64,000 nt of DNA from Methylobacterium durans. GTDB taxonomy: Bacteria; Pseudomonadota; Alphaproteobacteria; Rhizobiales; Beijerinckiaceae. Position 1 is the first letter of the stretch. Each line of letters opens with the position of its first letter. The stretch covers positions 3,502,501 through 3,566,500 of the forward strand of contig NZ_CP029550.1 in assembly GCF_003173715.1 (NCBI RefSeq), given 5' to 3'. The position numbers were made by a program, and so were the translations under genes. The notes below the pieces were generated by a model that worked only from the letters and a program-made list of their open reading frames with translations, was not told where the DNA came from and searched no databases. Of the stretch, positions 10,401 through 16,815 are shown piece after piece.

Positions 10401-13400
10401 TGGCTCACGCCCGAGATCTGGCTGTCGCGCACCGTCAGGCCGGTTGAGCCGGTGGAGCCGGCCTCGACCAGGATGCCGGTCTGGCCGCCCTTCAGCACCA
10501 GGTTGGCCAGGGTCAGGTTGTCGGCGTCGCGCAGGTCGAACACGGCCGAGCCCGGGCTGGTGATGCCGCGGTCGAGCACGGTCGAACCATTGCTGGTGCC
10601 CTGGATGCGCAGGCCGTGGCCGGCGCTGGTCGCGTCGCGGGCATCGACCACGATGTTGGTGGTCAGGTTGTAGGTGCCGGCATCGACGTAGATCACGTCG
10701 TCCGCGCCCGGATGGTAGGCGTTGAGCAATGCCTGCAGGCTCGCCATCGGGCTGTCGGCGGACTTGCCCGTGTTCAGGTCGTTGCCGATTGCGGTGGCGT
10801 ACTGGTCGCCCGCCGTCGAGGCGTCGTTCACGTAGTAGACGTGGCCGGCATTGGCGATCCGGACCGGGCTCGTCTGCGCGCTCACCCCCGCCTCGACCGC
10901 AGTCAGGCGCAGCTGCACGCTCTGGTCGGTGTAGGAGGCGTCCGGCGTCCAGCTGTAGCTGCCGTCGCCGTAGCGCCCCGCACTCAGGCCCGAGGCCAGG
11001 GTCGACCAGGTCGCGCCGCCGTCGCGCGAGACGTCGAGGCGCAGGCTCGGCGCGGACAGGCCGGCCGCGTTCGCCCGCACCAGCTCGAGGCCCGAGACGA
11101 TGGCCTGACCTTGCGCGTTGCGGAAGCTGACCTGCAGGCCCTCGCCCTGAGCGAGCGTGACCGGCAGGTCGAGGGTGATCGCCTTGAGCGGGCCGCCCGC
11201 CTGCTGGACCACGTCGAAGTGGCTGACCACCACCACGCCGTTGACCAGGATGTCGAAGCTGCGCTGGCCCGCCTGCATGTAGAGGTAGGGCTCCACGAAG
11301 TGCAGGCGCAGCGTGTAGCTGCCGTCCGGCACGGCCAGGCTGTAGCCGAAGCTGTCGCCCGCGGTGGCCGAGTTGGACTGCAGGGCGTGCTGGTAGAGCG
11401 CGGCCGGGCCCGTGTTCGGGTTCGTCAGATCGACCGGGTCCGTGAGCGTGTAGGCGGAGGCCGCGAAGGAGCTGCCCGTCCGGTAGGCGGCGTCGCCGAC
11501 CCAGCGACCCTGGCTGGCGGTCAGGAGCGGATCCGCGCTGCCGGCGGCCAGCAGCACCACGGGCTCGCTCGGCAGCAGGCCGGTCGTGTGCCAGCCGATC
11601 TGCACGGCCTGGCCGACCATCAGCTTGTCGAACGGGGCCGGCCCGGTCAGCTGCACGCTCTGGGCCGGGCTGGCGATGGCCGCACCGGTGTTGCCGTCCG
11701 CGCCGATGTCGGCGCGGTTGCCGCTCGCGCTCTCGCCGAAATACGGCAGGGCGAGGCTGCCGGCGTCGCGCGCCGGCGAGGCCGCCTGCAGGTGGAGGTT
11801 GTCGTCCGCGCCGTGATCGCCCCCGGCCGCCGTGTAGCCGAGCTGCCCGTCCGCGCCGGCGGGCGCCACGAAGAGCGGGTCGCCCACGAGCGAGTGGCCG
11901 TCGCGGCCGGTGCCGAAGTACCAGGCGGGCAGGCTGGCGTAGCTGACGCCGCCCCAGGCGGCGATCCGCGCGCTGGCGTCGCGCAGGTCGAGCAGGTTGT
12001 TGTCGCTCGTCGGGCCGGCGCCGGCCGTGTCGGCGAGGCTCAGATAGGTGGTGTTGGCGCCCAGCGAGACGATGTTGCTGTCGAGGATTGCGCCCGAGCC
12101 CTGGCCCGCGAAGGCGATGGCGGTGCCGGTGGTCTGGTAGAAGGTGTTCTCGACCAGGTGCAGGCTGATGCTGTTGTTGTTGCCGTTGGTGGTCAGCCGG
12201 AGGCCGTAGTCGGTGTTGGCGTAGATGGTGTTGTTCTTGATCTCGGCGGTGATGCCGACGATGCCGCTGCTGAGGCCGGTGGCGTTCGAGTAGATCTGGT
12301 TGCCCAGGACCAGGCCGTTGCCGATCACCAGGCCGGTCGTGTTGCCAAACACCCGGTTGCCGATCGCCTGCGCGCCGGTGTTGTAGCCGAACTCGATGCC
12401 GGTGCCGTTGGCAAAGACCGTGTTGGCCGCGACCGTCGTCTTCTCGCCCGCGAAGATGCCGTCGCCGGCGTTGTCGTGCACGCTGTTGGCGCTGACCAGG
12501 CCGCCAAAGGCCTGGAGGCCGGTCGCGTTGTTGTGGACGTCGTTGCCGCGCAGCTCGGCGTTGGTGGCCTGGATGCCGACATAGGTGCTGCCCGAGACCT
12601 CCGAGTTGCGGATCAGGCCGCCCTGCAGCGCGCTCACGCCGAGGTAGAAGTTCTTCACCCGGACTTGGTCGAGGTCGAGCTTGGCGCTGCGGCTGAACAC
12701 GCCGGTGCTGCCGTTGTTGTTGGTCGGATCGCTGATCGTGACGTTCTGCACCAGCACGGCCGCGCTCGTGCTCTCGACGTCGAGGCCGGTCTGGCTCACG
12801 CCCGAGATCTGGCTGTCGCGCACCGTCAGGCCGGTTGAGCCGGTGGAGCCGGCCTCGACCAGGATGCCGGTCTGGCCGCCCTTCAGCACCAGGTTGGCCA
12901 GGGTCAGGTTGTCGGCGTCGCGCAGGTCGAACACGGCCGAGCCCGGGCTGGTGATGCCGCGGTCGAGCACGGTCGAACCATTGCTGGTGCCCTGGATGCG
13001 CAGGCCGTGGCCGGCGCTGGTCGCGTCGCGGGCATCGACCACGATGTTGGTGGTCAGGTTGTAGGTGCCGGCATCGACGTAGATCACGTCGTCCGCGCCC
13101 GGATGGTAGGCGTTGAGCAATGCCTGCAGGCTCGCCATCGGATGATCCGCCGAGAGACCATCGTTGGCGTCGCTCCCGAGCGCCGTGCTGAACTCGTCAC
13201 CCGCCAAGGAGGCGTCGTTCACGTAGTAGGCCGTGATCCGCGGCACGATCGCGAAGGCGTGCTGGCTCAATCCCGAGACCGAACCGTCGGAGGCGCTCAC
13301 GCGGATGTAGTACTGGCTGCCCGGCTGCAGTGCGGACGGATCGAGCGTCCAACTGAACGTGCCGGTGTTGGCCACGCCCTGCGCGATCGTCTGGAACGTG

Positions 13401-15568
13401 CTCCGATCCGTCGTGAGGCTGATGTCGACGCTGCCCGTGATCCCGGCCGACTGCCAGGTGATCTGCGCGGTGCGCCCGAGCTGCAGCTGCGCGCCGGCGA
13501 CCGGCGCCGTCACCGTGACGTAGGTGGCCGCGCTGCGCGAGGCCTCCGCCGTGCCGCCGAAGGTGCCGAGATCCCGGAAACCGCCATTCGGTGCTGCCTC
13601 CGCGCCGACCGGATCCGTCGGATCCGCCCGGTCGATCGCGGGCGACTGCACGGCGTCCGCGCTGACCGGCGTAGACCGGAACAGGGGGCGGCGGCTGAGC
13701 GCGTCGAAGACGGGCGCGAGGCCGGATCCTTTCGGGCTGCCGCTCAGGCTCTGCAGGTGGAAGTCGTCGTCGCGCCCGTCTTGGCTGGCCGAGACGTAGC
13801 CGAGGACGCCGTCGCTGCCCGCCGGCGACACGAAGGCCGGATCCTCCGAGAGGCTGTGGGCATCGGTGAGCGTGGCGCTCTGCCACTGCGCCAGAGCGGT
13901 CCGGGCCGCGCCCTGCCAGGTGCCGACGCTGCCGGTGCCCGTCGGCGTGACCCACAGGAGGTTGTAGTCGCTGGTGACTTGGGTCTGGCTGAGATCATCG
14001 ATCAGGAGACCGGTGCCATCCTCGACCACGACGATGTTGTTCTTGAGACGCGCGGCCGAATTCTCGATCCGCACCGCGGCGCCGGTCAGCTGGTAGAGCG
14101 TGTTGTTGGTGAGGCTGACGTCGCTGTTGAGCGCCGCGATCCCGTAGGCGGCGTTCGCGTAGACGAGGTTGTTCGCGAGCGTCCCGGAGCCGAGGAAGAT
14201 CCGGATTCCGCCGACATTCGCGTAGACGACGTTCTGGGCGGCCGAGCCGCCGACGAGATCGATGCCGAGGCCCGCATTCGCGTAGACGCGGTTCGTCGTG
14301 ACCATCGCGCCGAAGGCGCCGGAGATCCCGATCGCGTTACCGAACACCACGTTGCCCGTGGCCAGGTCGCCGTTGCCCAGGACGATGCCGGTCTGGGCGT
14401 TGCCGTAGACGCTGCTGTTGGCGAGCGCGCCCCCGCCCGAGAGCGTCACACCGTGGCCGCCGTTGTCGTGCACGATGAGACCGGTACCCGCCCCCGCGAC
14501 GCCGCCCCCGACGAGGGCTTGGCTGTTGCCGAGCACGACGCCGCCGAAGCCGTTGTGGCTCACCTCGCCGCCGTCGATGCGGGTCTGACCGGTGTTCGTA
14601 GCGTTCAGGCCATAATGGGCATTGTCGTGGCTCGTCAGGTTCGCGAGCACGGCGAGCGGGCCGGTCACGGCGAGGCCGTCGCCGGCGCTGCCCGAGACCG
14701 CGATGTCGCTCAGCGTGATCCCGCTGTCGGTGCCGAGGGCCTCGATCCGGATCGCCGCGTCCGAGCCGCCGACGGCCGTGACATTCGTCAGCGTCAGATG
14801 GTCCGAGCCACCGTGAACCCAGAGCTGGCGCACCAGGCCACCGCTGAGCTTGAGATTGCTCAACGTGACGTAGTTCGCGTCGTTGATCTCGACGAGGTGA
14901 TCGAACCGGGCGCCGGCGGCGGGCGCCAGCACCGCGACCCCGCCCACCGGCCCCACGATCGCGAAGCCCTGGTCCTGCCCGAGCCCGCCGAGATTCTGCG
15001 AGCCCGAGATCCGCAGCGGCGCGTTCAGCGCGTACTGCCCCGCCGCGAGGCTGAGCGTCCCGCCGGCGCCGAGGTCGTACTCCCGCAGGGCCGTGACCGG
15101 GTTCGGCAGCGGCGCGTCCGCGCTCTTGCCCGTGTGGCGGTTGCTGCCGGCCGGCCCCGCGTCGACGTAGACGGTGCTGCTGTTCTCCGGGATCGCGAAG
15201 GTCTCGACGCTGCGATCCACCACCGCGGGGTTCGAGACGAGGGACAGCTGGATGCGCAGGCCCTTGGTGCCGTACCCGATGCCGCTCTCGGCCGGTGTCC
15301 AGATGAAGCGGCCGGTGTCGGGCGCCTGGGTCGTGATCGTCTTGAGGAGAGCCGGTCCCTGCGGCGTGTCCTGGTAGAGGTCGATCCGCACCGCCGAGCC
15401 GCTGGCGTTGCCGACACTCTGCCACAGGATCTCGTGCGGCTTCGTATCCTCCCAGTTCACGTAGAGGTCGGGCGACTTGAGGACGAGGCGCGGCCCGGCG
15501 GTCGCCACGCCCACGGCCTGCTGCAGGGCCCCGGCCGCGAAGGTTGCGTCGTGCGAGACGACGCTCAC
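1427..15568 (-). CDS. Giant surface protein, C-terminal fragment (beta-helix, malectin, Ig-like, DUF4214)
   Basis: 4713 residues from GTG at 15568, whose first bases overlap the TGA of the preceding frame (GTGA). It is most likely the C-terminal half of the giant protein, not an independent gene. In order: an Ig-like segment and a right-handed beta-helix; two near-identical 797-residue units, each with a beta-helix and a malectin-like domain (LRLHFVEPY, FDILVNGV), plus a partial third; a bacterial Ig-like domain (about 6470-6870); a cadherin-like domain (about 6190-6470); 13 Ig-like repeats of about 92 residues; and a DUF4214 tail with YxxxLGRxPDxxGLxYW motifs. A role as an extracellular adhesin is inferred from these families. 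Confidence 0.85.
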   Translation of the reverse strand: MSVVSHDATFAAGALQQAVGVATAGPRLVLKSPDLYVNWEDTKPHEILWQSVGNASGSAVRIDLYQDTPQGPALLKTITTQAPDTGRFIWTPAESGIGYGTKGLRIQLSLVSNPAVVDRSVETFAIPENSSTVYVDAGPAGSNRHTGKSADAPLPNPVTALREYDLGAGGTLSLAAGQYALNAPLRISGSQNLGGLGQDQGFAIVGPVGGVAVLAPAAGARFDHLVEINDANYVTLSNLKLSGGLVRQLWVHGGSDHLTLTNVTAVGGSDAAIRIEALGTDSGITLSDIAVSGSAGDGLAVTGPLAVLANLTSHDNAHYGLNATNTGQTRIDGGEVSHNGFGGVVLGNSQALVGGGVAGAGTGLIVHDNGGHGVTLSGGGALANSSVYGNAQTGIVLGNGDLATGNVVFGNAIGISGAFGAMVTTNRVYANAGLGIDLVGGSAAQNVVYANVGGIRIFLGSGTLANNLVYANAAYGIAALNSDVSLTNNTLYQLTGAAVRIENSAARLKNNIVVVEDGTGLLIDDLSQTQVTSDYNLLWVTPTGTGSVGTWQGAARTALAQWQSATLTDAHSLSEDPAFVSPAGSDGVLGYVSASQDGRDDDFHLQSLSGSPKGSGLAPVFDALSRRPLFRSTPVSADAVQSPAIDRADPTDPVGAEAAPNGGFRDLGTFGGTAEASRSAATYVTVTAPVAGAQLQLGRTAQITWQSAGITGSVDISLTTDRSTFQTIAQGVANTGTFSWTLDPSALQPGSQYYIRVSASDGSVSGLSQHAFAIVPRITAYYVNDASLAGDEFSTALGSDANDGLSADHPMASLQALLNAYHPGADDVIYVDAGTYNLTTNIVVDARDATSAGHGLRIQGTSNGSTVLDRGITSPGSAVFDLRDADNLTLANLVLKGGQTGILVEAGSTGSTGLTVRDSQISGVSQTGLDVESTSAAVLVQNVTISDPTNNNGSTGVFSRSAKLDLDQVRVKNFYLGVSALQGGLIRNSEVSGSTYVGIQATNAELRGNDVHNNATGLQAFGGLVSANSVHDNAGDGIFAGEKTTVAANTVFANGTGIEFGYNTGAQAIGNRVFGNTTGLVIGNGLVLGNQIYSNATGLSSGIVGITAEIKNNTIYANTDYGLRLTTNGNNNSISLHLVENTFYQTTGTAIAFAGQGSGAILDSNIVSLGANTTYLSLADTAGAGPTSDNNLLDLRDASARIAAWGGVSYASLPAWYFGTGRDGHSLVGDPLFVAPAGADGQLGYTAAGGDHGADDNLHLQAASPARDAGSLALPYFGESASGNRADIGADGNTGAAIASPAQSVQLTGPAPFDKLMVGQAVQIGWHTTGLLPSEPVVLLAAGSADPLLTASQGRWVGDAAYRTGSSFAASAYTLTDPVDLTNPNTGPAALYQHALQSNSATAGDSFGYSLAVPDGSYTLRLHFVEPYLYMQAGQRSFDILVNGVVVVSHFDVVQQAGGPLKAITLDLPVTLAQGEGLQVSFRNAQGQAIVSGLELVRANAAGLSAPSLRLDVSRDGGATWSTLASGLSAGRYGDGSYSWTPDASYTDQSVQLRLTAVEAGVSAQTSPVRIANAGHVYYVNDASTAGDQYATAIGNDLNTGKSADSPMASLQALLNAYHPGADDVIYVDAGTYNLTTNIVVDARDATSAGHGLRIQGTSNGSTVLDRGITSPGSAVFDLRDADNLTLANLVLKGGQTGILVEAGSTGSTGLTVRDSQISGVSQTGLDVESTSAAVLVQNVTISDPTNNNGSTGVFSRSAKLDLDQVRVKNFYLGVSALQGGLIRNSEVSGSTYVGIQATNAELRGNDVHNNATGLQAFGGLVSANSVHDNAGDGIFAGEKTTVAANTVFANGTGIEFGYNTGAQAIGNRVFGNTTGLVIGNGLVLGNQIYSNATGLSSGIVGITAEIKNNTIYANTDYGLRLTTNGNNNSISLHLVENTFYQTTGTAIAFAGQGSGAILDSNIVSLGANTTYLSLADTAGAGPTSDNNLLDLRDASARIAAWGGVSYASLPAWYFGTGRDGHSLVGDPLFVAPAGADGQLGYTAAGGDHGADDNLHLQAASPARDAGSLALPYFGESASGNRADIGADGNTGAAIASPAQSVQLTGPAPFDKLMVGQAVQIGWHTTGLLPSEPVVLLAAGSADPLLTASQGRWVGDAAYRTGSSFAASAYTLTDPVDLTNPNTGPAALYQHALQSNSATAGDSFGYSLAVPDGSYTLRLHFVEPYLYMQAGQRSFDILVNGVVVVSHFDVVQQAGGPLKAITLDLPVTLAQGEGLQVSFRNAQGQAIVSGLELVRANAAGLSAPSLRLDVSRDGGATWSTLASGLSAGRYGDGSYSWTPDASYTDQSVQLRLTAVEAGVSAQTSPVRIANAGHVYYVNDASTAGDQYATAIGNDLNTGKSADSPMASLQALLNAYHPGADDVIYVDAGTYNLTTNIVVDARDATSAGHGLRIQGTSNGSTVLDRGITSPGSAVFDLRDADNLTLANLVLKGGQTGILVEAGSTGSTGLTVRDSQISGVSQTGLDVESTSAAVLVQNVTISDPTNNNGSTGVFSRSAKLDLDQVRVKNFYLGVSALQGGLIRNSEVSGSTYVGIQATNAELRGNDVHNNATGLQAFGGLVSANSVHDNAGDGIFAGEKTTVAANTVFANGTGIEFGYNTGAQAIGNRVFGNTTGLVIGNGLVLGNQIYSNATGLSSGIVGITAEIKNNTIYANSNFGLNIARSDSLSLVNNTFYQSVGVSVHFGASVQNVTIANNIFAADLGRILSLDAASAAGIQSDYNLFYRGPNTAAAIGELAGQSDGDLQAWQGATGLDAHSLSADPLFTDINGADNVLGGLDGALGGGADDDFSLRARASGIDAGNPDLAPATDFYGQGRHDDPDTANAPFGSGFSIADIGAIEFAGASSDAAAPTITATSLPANGGTTAAAFSSIVLSASEALDIASARSPANFSLVGAGRDGVFDTSDDVAIALAPSYSAGSQQITLSLLTGPLADGSYRLSISGTRALRDTAGNVLDGNADGQGGDNFVTTFTVDRRANRAPVAGNPVVATTALAPVSIALPASDADGDPLSYRIVQGPAHGTLGAIDPATGTVQYLSGLHFAGQDSFVFEVSDGKLGVSQGVVTITVRNAPPTISGTQANQADAGAGAISPFTQAVIADDDAPAQTLTLTVRLDQPGAGVLSNLGAGTWDAQAGVYTLSGSAADLTAALRALVFTPAQPDTSAPVTSSFTISVDDGVASPVIDAQTSVVVSVDRTAPAAPVITTSVAGGQTNASALTVSGTAEAGATVTLFNSGVALAGAVVADSGGVWSTSISLTDGADYNLTAKATDAAGNTSGASTALVFRDDRTAPTAPVITTSVPGGQTNASALTVSGTAEVGSRITLFSNGVALSGTVVADSSGLWSKVINLTDGSDYSLTAKAADAAGNTSVASSPLAIHDDRTAPTAPVITTIVPGGQTNAATLTVSGTAEAGATVTLFNGSVALAGTVTADASGAWSKAVTLSDGSDYSLTAKATDAAGNTGTASAPLSFHVDRVAPTAPVITTGVPAQTSASTLTVGGTAEAGATVTLFNTGVALGGTVVADGSGVWSTVISLADGADYSLTAATTDAAGNTSAVSGALTFHADRTAPATPIIVTAVSGGQTNASVLTLSGTAEAGATITLFNNGAALAGPIAANASGVWSASVTLTDGADYSLTAKATDAAGNTSAASAALSFHADRTAPAAPAITTTVTGGQTSVRTLTISGSAEAGSTITLLNNGVALAGTVVADASGAWSRVVTLASGTDYSLTAQATDAAGNSSAASPPLAFHVTGTALATPIITTIVPGGQTNAATLTVSGTAEAGSTVTLFNNGVALAGTVVADGSGLWSKPVTLTDGVDYSLTAVAADAAGNSSAVSAALAFHDDRTAPLAPVITTSLPGETSASTLTVSGTAETGSTVTLLNNGVALAGSVVADANGAWSKQVALTDGADYSLTAKATDAAGNLSLATAPLIFHVDRTAPAVPVIATHVPAQTNAAAVTISGTAEAGTTITLFNSGTALAGPVVADALGAWSKQISLADGADYSLTATATDAAGNTSSASAALAFHVDRIAPATPAITTTVAGGQTNASTLTISGTAEAGSTVTLLNSGASLPGTVVADASGRWSQVLSLVDGTDYSLTARAADAAGNVSAASPALSFHVDRTAPAAPVITTSVRGGQTSASTLTISGTAEAGSTITLFNAGTALPGTVVVGSSGAWSKPVSLIDGADYSLTAKATDTVGNTSAASPALAFHVDRTAPAAPVISTSVPGGQTNAATLTISGMAEAGSTVTVLNNGAALAGTVVADAGGAWSKPVSLTDGADYSLTATATDAAGNASAASAALSFHADRTAPTAPVITTSMPAQTSASTLTVSGQAEAGTVVTLFNAGVAVAGTVVADAAGMWTKPFSLVDGTDYSLTAKAVDAAGNSSAASAPLAFHVDQTPPSPEFGTLTQDVHSGGGAVYALYSGLLGRAPDTLGLEYWADQIAKGASPRDLGQLLLSSPEGQARAGALGNRDFVQQLYQATLHRQADSAGLDYWAGQLDRGATRIDVALGFVFSDEHVSSLRPAFDAGLFVPDKQASDVARLYYTMLNRAPDAGGLQFWTDQLKRGGSLSDLARAFLGTPENVSKYGSMSNSDYVDALYVNALGRHADAGGRAYWTDLLNRGTSRADLAVLLTDSAEAHSVHLGQIEQGGQLV
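2190..5815 (-). repeat. 13 tandem Ig-like coding repeats, about 276 bp each
   Basis: The period is about 92 residues. Each unit contains SGTAEAG, VTLFNxGVALAGTVVAD, W(S/T)K, LTDGADYSLTAKATDAAGN and DRTAPxAPVITT. I count 13 units. They diverge from one another, unlike the large 2391-bp units, so they are older. Such Ig-like arrays form stalks in biofilm and adhesion proteins. Confidence 0.85.
7434..9824 (-). repeat. 2391-bp tandem repeat, copy A
   Basis: This copy encodes 797 residues of beta-helix, Ig-like and malectin-like sequence. Shifting by exactly 2391 bases (797 codons, frame kept) gives copy B with no difference in the stretches I compared. Translations in other frames across the units are also the same. 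The malectin-like part lies at about 8690-9120. Confidence 0.9.
9825..12215 (-). repeat. 2391-bp tandem repeat, copy B
   Basis: Second full unit, directly adjacent to copy A. Identity to the other copies, including silent positions, implies very recent duplication or continuing gene conversion. The malectin-like part lies at about 11081-11511. Confidence 0.9.
12216..13141 (-). repeat. 2391-bp tandem repeat, partial copy C (926 bp)
   Basis: It matches the first 926 bases of copies A and B and stops at 13141, where the sequence turns from the shared TCGCCATCGG into unique DNA. It covers only the beta-helix part and lacks the malectin-like domain. In protein order it is the first of the three copies. 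Confidence 0.88.
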
Positions 15569-16815
15569 GAAGGCCCGGTGAGGCCGAAGCTGTTGGTAAA
15601 GGTGCCGTTCGCGGTATCCGCCTCGAAGGTCAGGATAGCGGTGCGCGCGCCGGTCGGGATGTCGAGCCGGTCGCCCACGAGCTGCCAGCGGCCGGCCGCC
15701 TCATCGGCCACCACGGTGCGCGTGGCCAGAAGTGCGCCGCCCTGATCGTAGAAACTCAGATTGAGCGAGCCCTGACCGGTTCCGTCCGACGCGATGCGGC
15801 CGCCGAAGAGGAGCTGCAGCGGCTGGCCGCCGCCCATGCGGTCGATCTGATCGGCCGTGAGGCCGGCCGCGATCAGGTCGATCTGCTGGCGGGCGAAGCT
15901 CGAGGGCAGCTGCGCCGCCTGCAGGTAGGACGGCACCGTCGGGCTGCTCGTCGTCACCGCGCTCGCCCCGCCGCTGACCACCCAGCCCGACAGGCCGCTG
16001 TCGAACCGCGGATTGGCGAGGAGATTGCCGGCGCTCTGCGCCGTGTCGCGCAGGGCGAAGGGACTGCCCGCGTCGAGGCTGAGATTGCTGGTGCGCTGGC
16101 CCGCGACCAGGCCGACGAGCTGGTAATCGTCCTGCCCGCGGTCGACGAAGGGGGCTGCGCTGAGCTCGGGATTGATCGCCGTGCGGCCGACCGAGTGCAG
16201 GTCGAACCGAGCGAGATCCACCTGCCAGTCGAGGATGTCGGTGTAGTCCTTCGCCCAGTGCACGAGACGGCCACCCGCCTCCGCGTGCAGGGTGTTGTAG
16301 TCGCTGAAGAACCCAATCTGGCTGTCGTCGGCGACGTAGAGGTCGTAGCCTGTGCCCACCCAGAGAAGGCTCGACAGGATCTCGGCGTCGCGGGCGCCGC
16401 TCTCGACGCGCACGGCGTCACCCTCGGGCGCGTAGATCGTGTTGGCGGCCGCGCGCACGCCCGACACACCGGAGATCTCGAGGCCGACCTGCGTGTTCTT
16501 GTAGATCAAATTGCCGATGACGGGCTGATCGGCCGTCGCCGCGACACCGGTGCCGTTGTAGCCGATGCGGTTGTACTGGATCGCGCCCGTGAAGGCCTGG
16601 ACACCGACGCCGTTGCGCAGGATCTCGTTCGCTTGCCCGAGGCTCACGCCCCCGAGCGTCCCGGCGCCCGAGACGCCGACCCCGTTGTCGGTGACGCTCT
16701 GGTTCAGCATGAGGCCGTGCAGATCCACGCCGAGGGCGTTGTCGTGGATGCGGTTCGGCTGCGTCCCGGCCTGAGCCCCGAGGGCGGCGGCCGGGTCGCT
16801 GACCATGACCCGCAC
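15565..16815 (-). CDS. Giant surface protein, beta-helix fragment
   Basis: 416 residues of right-handed beta-helix sequence (NxIxxN-type turns such as NRIHDNALGVDL, GNLIYKNTQVGLEI), followed by a beta-sandwich tail ending FGLTGPS. The start at 16815 is internal: homology to the same beta-helix continues upstream in this frame to about 16949, where it joins the previous fragment at a G4 run. Its stop overlaps the GTG of the next fragment. I read it as a middle piece of the giant protein. Independent translation by coupling at the GTGA overlap cannot be excluded. Confidence 0.7.
   Translation of the reverse strand: MRVMVSDPAAALGAQAGTQPNRIHDNALGVDLHGLMLNQSVTDNGVGVSGAGTLGGVSLGQANEILRNGVGVQAFTGAIQYNRIGYNGTGVAATADQPVIGNLIYKNTQVGLEISGVSGVRAAANTIYAPEGDAVRVESGARDAEILSSLLWVGTGYDLYVADDSQIGFFSDYNTLHAEAGGRLVHWAKDYTDILDWQVDLARFDLHSVGRTAINPELSAAPFVDRGQDDYQLVGLVAGQRTSNLSLDAGSPFALRDTAQSAGNLLANPRFDSGLSGWVVSGGASAVTTSSPTVPSYLQAAQLPSSFARQQIDLIAAGLTADQIDRMGGGQPLQLLFGGRIASDGTGQGSLNLSFYDQGGALLATRTVVADEAAGRWQLVGDRLDIPTGARTAILTFEADTANGTFTNSFGLTGPS

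Noticed and set aside
3320..15745. Long plus-strand ORFs opposite the giant gene (for example 3320-6289, 8225-10447, 10616-12838, 13007-15745)
   Set aside because: Arg/Val/Gly-biased low-complexity translations without domains, repeated exactly with the minus-strand units. They are GC-rich antisense shadows.
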